Source of the DNA: DASXSB01 sp036506275
Lineage (GTDB): Bacteria > Methylomirabilota > Methylomirabilia > Rokubacteriales > CSP1-6
Assembly (NCBI GenBank): GCA_036506275.1
Contig: DASXSB010000060.1
Location: 1 to 38,780, forward strand
Direction: 5' to 3'
Length of the DNA: 38,780 nucleotides
Under the pieces are notes generated by a model. That model saw nothing but the letters and a program-made list of their open reading frames with translations, had not been told where the DNA came from and did no database searches. A program made the position numbers and the translations under genes. Positions 16,102 to 23,555 of the stretch are shown in pieces (position 1 is the stretch's first letter; each line of letters starts with the position of its first letter).

Positions 16102-17213
16102 ACCCGCGTCGGCTCCAGCTTGCGCGTGAGGATGTGCAGCGCCTCGAAGAGATAGTAGGAGCCCCACACCAGCTCGTTCTGGGTGGCGAGGTTGATCCGT
16201 TTGCTGTAGCAGCCGTGGGAGAGGATCCCACGGTGGTCGAGGTAGCCGTTCACGAGCGCGCGCACCGATCCCTCCGCCGCCGCCCGGTAGTCGGACTTCC
16301 GTCGCGCGTCCGGCACCAGCGCCGCCAGCTTCAGGAGCGAGGCGGCCGCGATGGCGGTGGCCGAGGTGTCGCGGCTCGTCTCCGGCGTGACGGGCGCGTC
16401 GAAATCCCAGTAGGCGACGCGGTCGGCCGGCGCGTGGGCCAGCCACCAGTCGGCGGTCATCACCGCCACGTCTAGGAAATCGCGTTCGCCCGTCCACTGG
16501 TGCATGAGCGCGTAGCCGAGCATGCCCCACGCCTGCGCGCGTGCCCACGTGCTGTCGCGCCGGTACCCCTTGTGGGTGTAACGCCGGCGCATGGCGCCGG
16601 TGACGGGATCGAACGAGGCGGACTGGCACACGGAGCCGTCCTCGCGGATGCAGAACTCGAAGTGCCGGCGCGCGTGACCGAGCGCGAGCCGTCGCCACTC
16701 GCGCTCTCCCGTCTCGCGCGCCGCCCACACGAGGAGGGCGGCGCCGGGAACCGTATCGATGCTCGCCTCGCCCGGTCCCACGTCGGACGCTTCCTCGGCT
16801 TCGGCGCCGAGGGGAAAGGCGCCGGCCTTGGCGTTGAAGCTCTCCGCCCACCGCTGGACGCCGAGGAGCGCGATCTCGCGCGCGCGGCTGTCGCGGACCA
16901 GCACCGCGCCGAGAAGGGCGCCGTAGTAGAAGAGGAATCCGCGGAAGACGGTGTCGGAGGCGGCGCGCGGCGTGAGCTTCTCCGCCCAGGTGAGCGCCCA
17001 GCGGCGGTAACGCACGTCGGCGGTCGAGGCCGCCGCCAGCCAGCACATCCCGCTCCAGAACCCGCCCGTCCAGTCGCCGGTGGGCGACGTCGTCCAGCGA
17101 CCGGTGACGGGATCGCCGTAGTGCGGAAACCCGTCGCGCAGGAACACGCCGGTGTCGTCCACGCGGCGCATCATCCGCGCCAGCGCGTCTTGCCAGGCGT
17201 CGCTCGCGCTCAC
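16098..17213 (-). CDS. Glycoside hydrolase family 88-type (unsaturated glucuronyl hydrolase-like)
   Basis: The 371 residues from GTG 17213 form an alpha/alpha-barrel protein of the GH88/GH105 type: TGDWTGGFWSGMCWLA near residue 45, the RRDSTWARAQAWGMLGYAL motif near 215, and the ending RINLATQNELVWGSYYLFEA. These enzymes hydrate and split unsaturated uronic-acid ends of glycans. No signal peptide is seen, so it should act in the cytoplasm. GTG 17213 overlaps the stop of the glycosyltransferase gene (GTGA), a much better start than the upstream open frame that runs antiparallel through it. Last gene of the rny-eno operon. The real substrate is unknown. Confidence 0.8.
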   Translation of the reverse strand: MSASDAWQDALARMMRRVDDTGVFLRDGFPHYGDPVTGRWTTSPTGDWTGGFWSGMCWLAAASTADVRYRRWALTWAEKLTPRAASDTVFRGFLFYYGALLGAVLVRDSRAREIALLGVQRWAESFNAKAGAFPLGAEAEEASDVGPGEASIDTVPGAALLVWAARETGEREWRRLALGHARRHFEFCIREDGSVCQSASFDPVTGAMRRRYTHKGYRRDSTWARAQAWGMLGYALMHQWTGERDFLDVAVMTADWWLAHAPADRVAYWDFDAPVTPETSRDTSATAIAAASLLKLAALVPDARRKSDYRAAAEGSVRALVNGYLDHRGILSHGCYSKRINLATQNELVWGSYYLFEALHILTRKLEPTRV

Positions 17214-18715
17214 CGTCGCACCACGCGGTCGGTCTTCGCGGGCTCGTAACGTCCCCGGGCAGCGAGGGCGAAGAGCACGCGCCAGGCGCCCCGCGTGGCG
17301 AGCAGCCAGTACGTCTGGCACCGGAACGTTCCCCAGAACTTCGCCATGAGCGACGTCCGCGTCACGTTCACGGGCCGCGGGAACAGCGGCGTCAGGCTCT
17401 CGATGAGCTCTTGCGTGACGATGCCGCCCACCCAGATGGTGAGACCGAGCGAGATGGACGGAAAGGCGATGCCGAGGACGAAGAGCGCGGGATGATCGGC
17501 GAAGCGGTACGCCAGGTGCCAGCCGAGGAACCCCACGGTGGGGTACACGACGGCGGCGATGGGCCACTCGATCACCTTGTTGCCGACGTGACGGCAGAGC
17601 TGGGCGAGGTTGAACGCCGACGGCCGCGCGCGCCACACGCGCCAGAGGAAGCTCACGTCGTCGAGGACGCCCTTGTACCAGCGCGCGTTCTGGCGAACCA
17701 TCTTCTCCGTCGACTCCGGCAGGTCGACCAGCTCGAGGAGCGGGAGCGGCGCCATCGTCACCCCCGCCGCGCCGAGGGCGTAGCCAAGCGTGGAGTCCTC
17801 GGTGGCGCCCGCCGTCGGGAACCCGCCCACCGCCTGCAGCGTGTCGAGACGGACGAACTGATTGTGACCGAGACAGATCTGCGAGCGCCGGAAGCAGAAG
17901 TCGAAGAGGGGGCGGAGGACGGCGGCCACCCGCGGCGCCCGCGCGCGGAAGCGAGCGAACAGCGCCACGCGTTTGGGCTCGTTGATCAGCCGCGCAATGG
18001 AGACGCGGATGAAGATCGACGATTGCTGGATGGCGCACACGCGGCCGCGGTGATCGAGGCGCGCGAAGTTGCCGAGCGAGAGCGTCACGCCCTGATAGGC
18101 GAGGGCGCCATGGCCGGCGCGCGCCTCTCCCGCGATCCACCGGTAGGCGTTGCGGTCGGGAACGGAATCGGCGTCGCTGAGGCCGACGTAGACACGCCGC
18201 GGGTCGTGATCCTCTCCGAGAACGGCGGCCAGCGCCTCCGGCCGCAGCGCCCAGTTGAGCTGATGCGCCTTCCGCCCCGGTCCCGGCATCGCCAGCTGCG
18301 TGAGCATCTTCTGCTGGTAGGGCGGAAGCTCGGCGCGGAGGCGGCGCACGAGGTCGGCCGTGCTCGCCTCCATGAGCGGGTGCGGCGCCTGCTCTTCTTC
18401 CTCCTTGGTGATGACGACGACGTGGAGCTTGCCGTGAGGGTAGCGAGAAGCGAGAAGGGCGCGCGCGGTGACCGCGATGTCGGGCTCCTGGTAGGCCGGC
18501 AACAGATGCAGGAACACGGGGGCGGCCGGCATCTCCTCGAGGGCCGTTTCGTCCGGTAGCTCGCCGAGACGCTCGTAGGCGTCTTCCACGAAGCGGCAGG
18601 TCACCACCATCCCGCGCCAGTCGACGAGGAGCTTGAAGGCGGCGCGGAGGTTCACGAGGAGGGTGACCCAGAGCAGCGTGAACCACACGGGTCCGGTGGA
18701 CCAGAGCCAGTCCAT
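17210..18715 (-). CDS. Membrane glycosyltransferase family 2 (processive type)
   Basis: The 501-residue protein has an N-terminal span (WFTLLWVTLLVNL), a cytoplasmic GT-A domain and two or more C-terminal spans (EWPIAAVVYPTVGFLGW, ALFVLGIAFPSISLGL). GT2 motifs are VFLHLLPAYQEPDIAVTARA, the nucleotide/metal DxD-like LSDADSVPD (about 178), TEDSTLGYAL (catalytic acid region) and QNARWYKG, which matches the QxxRW motif of processive synthases such as cellulose or hyaluronan synthases. It probably extends or transfers sugars for an envelope glycan. It starts three bases after ftsB and overlaps the GH88 gene, with which it may form a synthesis/turnover pair (inference). Confidence 0.82.
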   Translation of the reverse strand: MDWLWSTGPVWFTLLWVTLLVNLRAAFKLLVDWRGMVVTCRFVEDAYERLGELPDETALEEMPAAPVFLHLLPAYQEPDIAVTARALLASRYPHGKLHVVVITKEEEEQAPHPLMEASTADLVRRLRAELPPYQQKMLTQLAMPGPGRKAHQLNWALRPEALAAVLGEDHDPRRVYVGLSDADSVPDRNAYRWIAGEARAGHGALAYQGVTLSLGNFARLDHRGRVCAIQQSSIFIRVSIARLINEPKRVALFARFRARAPRVAAVLRPLFDFCFRRSQICLGHNQFVRLDTLQAVGGFPTAGATEDSTLGYALGAAGVTMAPLPLLELVDLPESTEKMVRQNARWYKGVLDDVSFLWRVWRARPSAFNLAQLCRHVGNKVIEWPIAAVVYPTVGFLGWHLAYRFADHPALFVLGIAFPSISLGLTIWVGGIVTQELIESLTPLFPRPVNVTRTSLMAKFWGTFRCQTYWLLATRGAWRVLFALAARGRYEPAKTDRVVRR

Positions 18716-18718
18716 CCG

Positions 18719-19006
18719 TCACCGCGGGGCGGCGGAGGGCGGGAACTTGAGTACGGTCTCGCCCTCGCGGACGTAGCCGAGCTCCTCGCGCGCGAGCTTC
18801 TCGATGGTGGCCGGATCGTGACGGAGCTTCTCCACGATCTCCGTGAGCTCTCGCGTGCGGCTGCGGAGGGCGGCCACCTCGCGCTCCATCGCGCGCATCT
18901 CGTGCTGCATCGCGCGCACGCGCACGAGCCCGGTCGTTCCGTAGACGAGGAGCACGAGGGCGAGGAGGGTGCCGCCGGCGACGGCGAGCAGGCGGGCGCG
19001 GCTCAC
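18719..19006 (-). CDS. ftsB: FtsB/DivIC-type cell-division septum protein
   Basis: From GTG 19006 the product has 95 residues: a short basic start, one span (LLAVAGGTLLALVLLVYGTT), then a coiled coil (MQHEMRAMEREVAALRSRTR) and the family ending LAREELGYVREGETVLKFP. FtsB joins FtsL and FtsQ in the divisome to activate septal wall synthesis. A longer start at GTG 19042 is possible, but GTG 19006 makes a GTGA overlap with the eno stop, as at several other junctions of this operon. The eno-ftsB order is common in proteobacteria. Confidence 0.88.
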   Translation of the reverse strand: MSRARLLAVAGGTLLALVLLVYGTTGLVRVRAMQHEMRAMEREVAALRSRTRELTEIVEKLRHDPATIEKLAREELGYVREGETVLKFPPSAAPR

Positions 19007-20292
19007 CGGGCGGTACGCGTGTAGAGGCTGCGGCCGGGCCACGACGCCGCGTGCCCCAGCTCTTCCTCGATGCGCAGCAGCTGGTTGTACTTGGCGGTGC
19101 GCTCGCCGCGCGACAGCGATCCCGTCTTGATCTGACCCGCGTTGACGGCGACGGCGAGGTCGGCCACGAACGTGTCCTCCGTCTCTCCCGACCGGTGCGA
19201 GATGATCGTCCCGTAGCCCGCGCGCTTCGCCAGCTCGATCGCTTGCATGGTTTCCGTGAGCGTGCCCACCTGGTTCACCTTCACGAGCACCGCGTTCGCG
19301 ATGTTGTTCTTGATGCCTTGCTGGATGATGGCGGGGTTCGTCACGAAGAGGTCGTCGCCCACGAGCTGGATGCGCGATCCCAGGCGGCGAGTGAGGGCGC
19401 CCCAGCCGCCCCAGTCGTCCTCGCCGAGCCCGTCCTCGATGGAGACGATCGGATAGCGCTCCACGAGCGACTCGTAGCGGCCGATCAGCTCCTCGCTGGA
19501 GAGCACCTTGCGTTCCTGGCGCAGCCGATAGCGGCCGCCGTCCTGCGCGAACTCGCTCGCGGCCACGTCGAGCGCGATGAGGATGTCGTCACCGGGCCGG
19601 TAGCCGGCGCGCTCGATCGCCTGCATGAAGAGGTCGAGGGCGGCCGTGTTGGATCCGAGCGCGGGCGCGAAGCCGCCCTCGTCGCCCACGCCCGTCGAGA
19701 GGCCCTGCTCCTTGAGAATCTCGCGCAGGACGTGGAAGACTTCCACGCCCATGCGGAGCGCGGTGGAGAAGGTGTCCGCGCCCACCGGCACCAGCATGAA
19801 CTCCTGGAAATCGATGCCGTTGTCGGCGTGGGCGCCGCCGTTCACGACGTTCATGAGCGGCACCGGGAGGAGGCGCGCGCCGACGCCGCCGAGGTACGCG
19901 TAGAGCGGAAGGCCGACGTCGTCCGCGGCCGCCCGCGCCACCGCCAGGGAGACGGCGAGAATGGCGTTGGCGCCGAGAGCGGACTTGTTCGGCGTTCCGT
20001 CCAGCTCGAGCAGCGCCTGGTCGACTGACGTTTGCTCGGTGGCCTCCATGCCGTCGACCTCGGGGGCGATGTTCTCCTCGACGTTCTTCACGGCCTGCTG
20101 CACACCCTTACCGCGATAGCGCTGGCTGTCGCCGTCGCGAAGCTCGACCGCTTCGCGCTTGCCCGTCGAGGCTCCCGACGGCACCGCCGCCCGTCCCCAC
20201 GCTCCCGACTCGAGCTGGACCTCGACCTCCACCGTGGGGAAGCCGCGCGAGTCGAGGATCTCGCGCGCGAAGACGCCGGTGATGGCGGACAC
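19003..20292 (-). CDS. eno: Enolase
   Basis: The 429-residue protein has the standard length of bacterial enolase (phosphopyruvate hydratase), the glycolytic enzyme that interconverts 2-phosphoglycerate and phosphoenolpyruvate. Visible motifs are AREILDSRGFPTVEVEV at the N-terminus, PSGASTGKREAVELRDGD (mobile loop), MNVVNGGAHADNGIDFQEFM, the metal ligands in IALDVAASEF, SIEDGLGEDDWGGW and LVGDDLFVTN, and the catalytic Lys regions VLVKVNQVGTLTET and GTIISHRSGETEDTF. Start is GTG 20292, three bases after the ispA stop, with the GGAGG ribosome binding site inside the ispA end. It also overlaps ftsB downstream. Confidence 0.97.
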   Translation of the reverse strand: MSAITGVFAREILDSRGFPTVEVEVQLESGAWGRAAVPSGASTGKREAVELRDGDSQRYRGKGVQQAVKNVEENIAPEVDGMEATEQTSVDQALLELDGTPNKSALGANAILAVSLAVARAAADDVGLPLYAYLGGVGARLLPVPLMNVVNGGAHADNGIDFQEFMLVPVGADTFSTALRMGVEVFHVLREILKEQGLSTGVGDEGGFAPALGSNTAALDLFMQAIERAGYRPGDDILIALDVAASEFAQDGGRYRLRQERKVLSSEELIGRYESLVERYPIVSIEDGLGEDDWGGWGALTRRLGSRIQLVGDDLFVTNPAIIQQGIKNNIANAVLVKVNQVGTLTETMQAIELAKRAGYGTIISHRSGETEDTFVADLAVAVNAGQIKTGSLSRGERTAKYNQLLRIEEELGHAASWPGRSLYTRTAR

Positions 20293-20295
20293 GAT

Positions 20296-21189
20296 CTAAC
20301 TCCTCCGCTCCAGGATGTACTCGGCGAGGGCGCTGATGGGCGCCGCCGCCGCGCCGAGAGGGCGGAGCGCGGTCTGGGCGTCGCTCACGAGGGACCGCGC
20401 TTTCTCCCGCGACACGTCGAGGCCGTGGAAGGCCGGATACGTGGCCTTCTTCTTGCGCTCGTCGCTGCCCGCGGACTTGCCGAGCTCGGCGAGGTTGCCT
20501 TCGACGTCGAGGATATCATCCACGATCTGGAACGCGAGCCCGAGCGCTTGCCCGGCCGCGCTCACGGCCTCCACCGCCGCCGGCGTTCCGCCCGCGAGCA
20601 AGGCCCCCGCGCGCAGCGACACCCGGATGAGCGCCGCCGTCTTGTGGAGATGGATGTAGTCGAGCGCCTCCGCACCGATCGTCCTGCCCTCGGACTCGAT
20701 GTCGGCGACCTGTCCGCCCACCATCCCGAACGTTCCCGCCGCATCCGCCAGCTCGCGCACGACGGCGGCGATCACGCGCGCGTCGCCCACGGTGGCGAGG
20801 TTATCGGCGACGAGGCGGAAGGCGAGGGTCACGAGCGCGTCACCGGCGAGGATCGCCATCGCGTCGCCGAAGACCTTGTGGTTGGTGAGACGGCCGCGAC
20901 GGTAGTCGTCGTCGTCCATGGCGGGGAGATCGTCGTGGATGAGCGAGTAGGTGTGGATGCACTCGAGCGCGCACGCGGTCGGCATCACCGCCTCCGCCTG
21001 CCCGCCCACCGCCTCCGCGCCCGCGATGACGAGGATCGGCCGCAGGCGCTTGCCGCCGGCAAGCACGCTGTAGCGCATGGCGCGATGGATCGTCGGGGGC
21101 GGCGCGTCCTCGGCGGGAAGGATGCGGTCGAGGGCGGCGTCGACCCGCGCGCGCCGATCGGCGAGATAGCCGGCGAGGTCAAAGCTCAC
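20296..21189 (-). CDS. ispA: Polyprenyl (geranyl/farnesyl) diphosphate synthase
   Basis: The 297-residue trans-isoprenyl diphosphate synthase condenses isopentenyl with allylic diphosphates to make geranyl/farnesyl diphosphate for quinones and undecaprenyl carrier. It carries LAGGKRLRPILVIAGAEAVG, the first Asp-rich motif HDDLPAMDDDDYRRG and the second Asp-rich motif FQIVDDILDVEGN, followed by GKSAGSDERKKKATYP. GTG 21189 is used because it overlaps the xseB stop (GTGA) and fits the family length; the open frame extends further upstream. The xseA-xseB-ispA order is classical, although dxs, its usual follower, is absent and eno comes next. Confidence 0.94.
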   Translation of the reverse strand: MSFDLAGYLADRRARVDAALDRILPAEDAPPPTIHRAMRYSVLAGGKRLRPILVIAGAEAVGGQAEAVMPTACALECIHTYSLIHDDLPAMDDDDYRRGRLTNHKVFGDAMAILAGDALVTLAFRLVADNLATVGDARVIAAVVRELADAAGTFGMVGGQVADIESEGRTIGAEALDYIHLHKTAALIRVSLRAGALLAGGTPAAVEAVSAAGQALGLAFQIVDDILDVEGNLAELGKSAGSDERKKKATYPAFHGLDVSREKARSLVSDAQTALRPLGAAAAPISALAEYILERRS

Positions 21190-21428
21190 GCGTCGTCGTC
21201 CGCGGCGTCCCAGGCGAAGGGCTTCTGGGCGAGGGCGCCCGTCTCGTCCTTGGCGAGGATTTCGATGCGACGCTCGGCGGCGTCCAGATACTTGGCGCAA
21301 TGGCGCGCGAGGCGAATCCCTTCCTCGAAGACCTTGAGCGAGTCCTCGAGGGGCAAGCTCCCGCCTTCGAGCGCCTTCACGATCTCTTCGAGCCGGGTCA
21401 GGCAGTCTTCAAACTTGAGGTCGGTCAT
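21186..21428 (-). CDS. xseB: Exodeoxyribonuclease VII small subunit
   Basis: The 80-residue protein is the small helical subunit of exonuclease VII. It has the hallmark KFEDCLTRLEEIVKALEGGS followed by LPLEDSLKVFEEGIRLARHC, which form the coil that binds XseA. The ATG start lies inside the end of xseA (20-base overlap) and the stop overlaps the ispA start. The complex degrades single-stranded DNA in both directions during repair. Confidence 0.95.
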   Translation of the reverse strand: MTDLKFEDCLTRLEEIVKALEGGSLPLEDSLKVFEEGIRLARHCAKYLDAAERRIEILAKDETGALAQKPFAWDAADDDA

Positions 21429-22767
21429 CGTGCTCCCTGGTCGCGGTGACGCGACAGTCGAGGCTTCCCTGGTGGAGGCGAACGTCGACGGCGTCGCCCG
21501 CCTTCACGTCGCGGGCGCGCATGACGACACGCCCGTCCGGCATCCGCGTGAGGCTGTAGCCACGGCCGAGCACCGCCAGCGGCGACAGCGAATCGAGCCG
21601 TCCGACGTCGGCGGCGAGGCGATGGCGGGCGCGGTCGAGCGCGCGCGCCGCCTCCACCGCCAGGCGTGCGTGGACGGTGTCGAGGCGCTGGCGATGGCCG
21701 CGCAGCCGCACGAACGGGCTCCCCGACCGCAGTCCCGCCGTGGCCAGCTCGAAGCGGTGGGCGGCGCGCTTGAGGCGGGCGGTGGCGGCATGGCGCAGGC
21801 GGCGGCGCGCGTCGTCGAGGCGGCGCTCGAGATCGCGCAGCGGTCGCGCGGGATCGGTGAGCACGCGGCGCGCGAGCGTCGCTTGAAGCCGCTCGCGGTG
21901 ACGCTCGAGGCGGCGGCGCATGGCGCCTTCGAGCCGCATGTGCAGCTCGGCCACGCCTTCCACGAGCGCCTGCTTCTCGCGCACCACGAGCTCCGCCGCC
22001 GCCGACGGCGTGGGCGCGCGGAGGTCGGCGACGAAATCCGCGATCGTGTAGTCGACCTCGTGCCCCACCGCGGAGATGACCGGGATCTTGGAGGCGACGA
22101 TCGCGCGCGCGACGACCTCTTCGTTGAACGCCCACAGGTCCTCCAGCGAGCCGCCGCCGCGGCCGACGATGAGGACGTCCACGCCGCCGAGGGCGTTGAG
22201 GTCGCGGATGGCCTGCGCGACTTCTTCCGCCGCTCCCGCCCCCTGCACGCGGGCGGGCGCGATCACGATGTGGAGCTCGCCGAAGCGCCGACTGATCACG
22301 CGCAGCATGTCGCGGATGGCGGCGCCGCTGGGCGAGGTCACGATCCCGATCTTGCGCGGGAACCGCGGCAGCGGCCGCTTGCGGCCCTGCTCGAAGAGCC
22401 CTTCCGCGCCCAGGCGCGTCTTGAGCTGATCGAAGGCGAGCTGGAGGGCGCCCACCCCGCGCGGCTCCAGCAGCTCGACGACGAGCTGGTACTCACCCCG
22501 CTGCGCGTAGACCTCGATGCTGCCGAAGGCCATGACGTGCAGCCCGTCCGCGGGCTCGAAGCGGATGCGCCGGGCGCGGTTGCGGAAGAGCACGGCCTTG
22601 ATCTGCGCGTCCGCGTCCTTCAGCGTGAAGTAGGCGTGGCCGGACGCGTAGACCTTGAAGTTGCTGATCTCGCCTTCCACCCACACCGTCGGGAACCGCT
22701 CCTCGAGAGCGGACCGGAGCTGGGCCGTGAGCTCGGTGACGCTGAGGACGGCGCGGTCGGCGCTCAA
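21409..22767 (-). CDS. xseA: Exodeoxyribonuclease VII large subunit
   Basis: The 452-residue protein has an N-terminal OB fold (LSVTELTAQLRSALEE, WVEGEISNFKVYASGHAYFT), the catalytic domain (RKIGIVTSPSGAAIRDML, VDVLIVGRGGGSLEDLWAFN, PVISAVGHEVDYTIADFVAD) and a long Arg-rich coiled coil, ending with LAVLGRGYSLTRMPDGRVV. No ATG lies near the homology start; TTG 22767 overlaps the ymdB stop (TTGA) and gives MSADRAVLSVTELT, so it is chosen. A much longer open frame upstream only shadows ymdB and rny. Confidence 0.94.
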   Translation of the reverse strand: MSADRAVLSVTELTAQLRSALEERFPTVWVEGEISNFKVYASGHAYFTLKDADAQIKAVLFRNRARRIRFEPADGLHVMAFGSIEVYAQRGEYQLVVELLEPRGVGALQLAFDQLKTRLGAEGLFEQGRKRPLPRFPRKIGIVTSPSGAAIRDMLRVISRRFGELHIVIAPARVQGAGAAEEVAQAIRDLNALGGVDVLIVGRGGGSLEDLWAFNEEVVARAIVASKIPVISAVGHEVDYTIADFVADLRAPTPSAAAELVVREKQALVEGVAELHMRLEGAMRRRLERHRERLQATLARRVLTDPARPLRDLERRLDDARRRLRHAATARLKRAAHRFELATAGLRSGSPFVRLRGHRQRLDTVHARLAVEAARALDRARHRLAADVGRLDSLSPLAVLGRGYSLTRMPDGRVVMRARDVKAGDAVDVRLHQGSLDCRVTATREHDDRPQV

Positions 22768-23546
22768 GCGGGGACGGGCACGCGCAGTCGCCGGATGTCG
22801 GACGCGCGGCCCGTCTCGGGATCGACGACGATGACCGCGCCGTGGAGGGCGGCGGGGCCCTTCGCCGTCTCGAACCGGACCGGCATCTGAGAGACGAAAC
22901 GCTGGATGATCGTGTCCCGGTCGACGCCGATGACGCCGTCGGTGGGGCCGGTGAGACCGAGGTCGGTGATGTAGGCGGTGCCTCCCGGCAGCACGCGCTC
23001 GTCCGCGGTCTGGACGTGACGGTGGGTCCCCACCACCGCGCTCGCGCGGCCGTCCAGGTACCACCCCATCGCGAGCGACTCCGACGTCGCTTCGCAGTGC
23101 ATGTCCACGAGGACGATCGGCGTCTCCTTGTGGAGCTGGGGCAGGATCTCGTCCGCCTTGCGGAAGGGACAATCGATGGCGGTCATGAACACGCGGCCCA
23201 TCAGGTTCAGCACCGCCACCCGATACGGCCCCGCCTTCACGGTGACGTAGCCGACGCCCGGCGTCCCCGCCGGGAAGTTCGCGGGGCGGAGGAGGAGGTT
23301 CTCCTTCGTGATGTACTCCACGATCTCCTTCTTGTCCCAGATGTGGTTGCCGCTCGTCATCACGTCCGCGCCCTGCTCCAGAACCTGGCGGGCCATGGGC
23401 GGCGTGATCCCGAAGCCGCCGGCGGCGTTCTCCACGTTGACCACCGCGAAGTCGATGGCGTGTTCTTGGCGCAGGCGCGGCAAGAGCTTCTGGATGGCGG
23501 CGCGGCCGGGTTCGCCGTAGACGTCGCCCACCATGAGGATGTTCAT
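22764..23546 (-). CDS. ymdB: YmdB-type metallophosphoesterase (TIGR00282 family)
   Basis: The 260-residue protein is a cytoplasmic calcineurin-like phosphoesterase: MNILMVGDVYGEPGRAAIQK at the start, FAVVNVENAAGGFGITP, VMTSGNHIWDKKE (metal Asn/His), VDMHCEATSESLAMGWYLDG and VVGTHRHVQTADERVLPGGT. Bacillus YmdB has 2',3'-cyclic nucleotide phosphodiesterase activity and interacts genetically with RNase Y. It starts nine bases after rny and ends overlapping xseA, keeping the conserved rny-ymdB pair. Confidence 0.93.
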   Translation of the reverse strand: MNILMVGDVYGEPGRAAIQKLLPRLRQEHAIDFAVVNVENAAGGFGITPPMARQVLEQGADVMTSGNHIWDKKEIVEYITKENLLLRPANFPAGTPGVGYVTVKAGPYRVAVLNLMGRVFMTAIDCPFRKADEILPQLHKETPIVLVDMHCEATSESLAMGWYLDGRASAVVGTHRHVQTADERVLPGGTAYITDLGLTGPTDGVIGVDRDTIIQRFVSQMPVRFETAKGPAALHGAVIVVDPETGRASDIRRLRVPVPA

Positions 23547-23555
23547 CCGACGACC

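Noticed and set aside
17216..18722. N-terminal extension of the GH88 frame through the glycosyltransferase gene (874 codons in total)
   Set aside because: The upstream part is the glycosyltransferase gene read in another frame; GTG 17213 with a GTGA overlap is the natural start.
20032..22890. Plus-strand open frame of 952 codons over eno, ispA, xseB and xseA
   Set aside because: Antisense shadow of four clearly homologous genes; rich in Arg, His and Ala without any motif.
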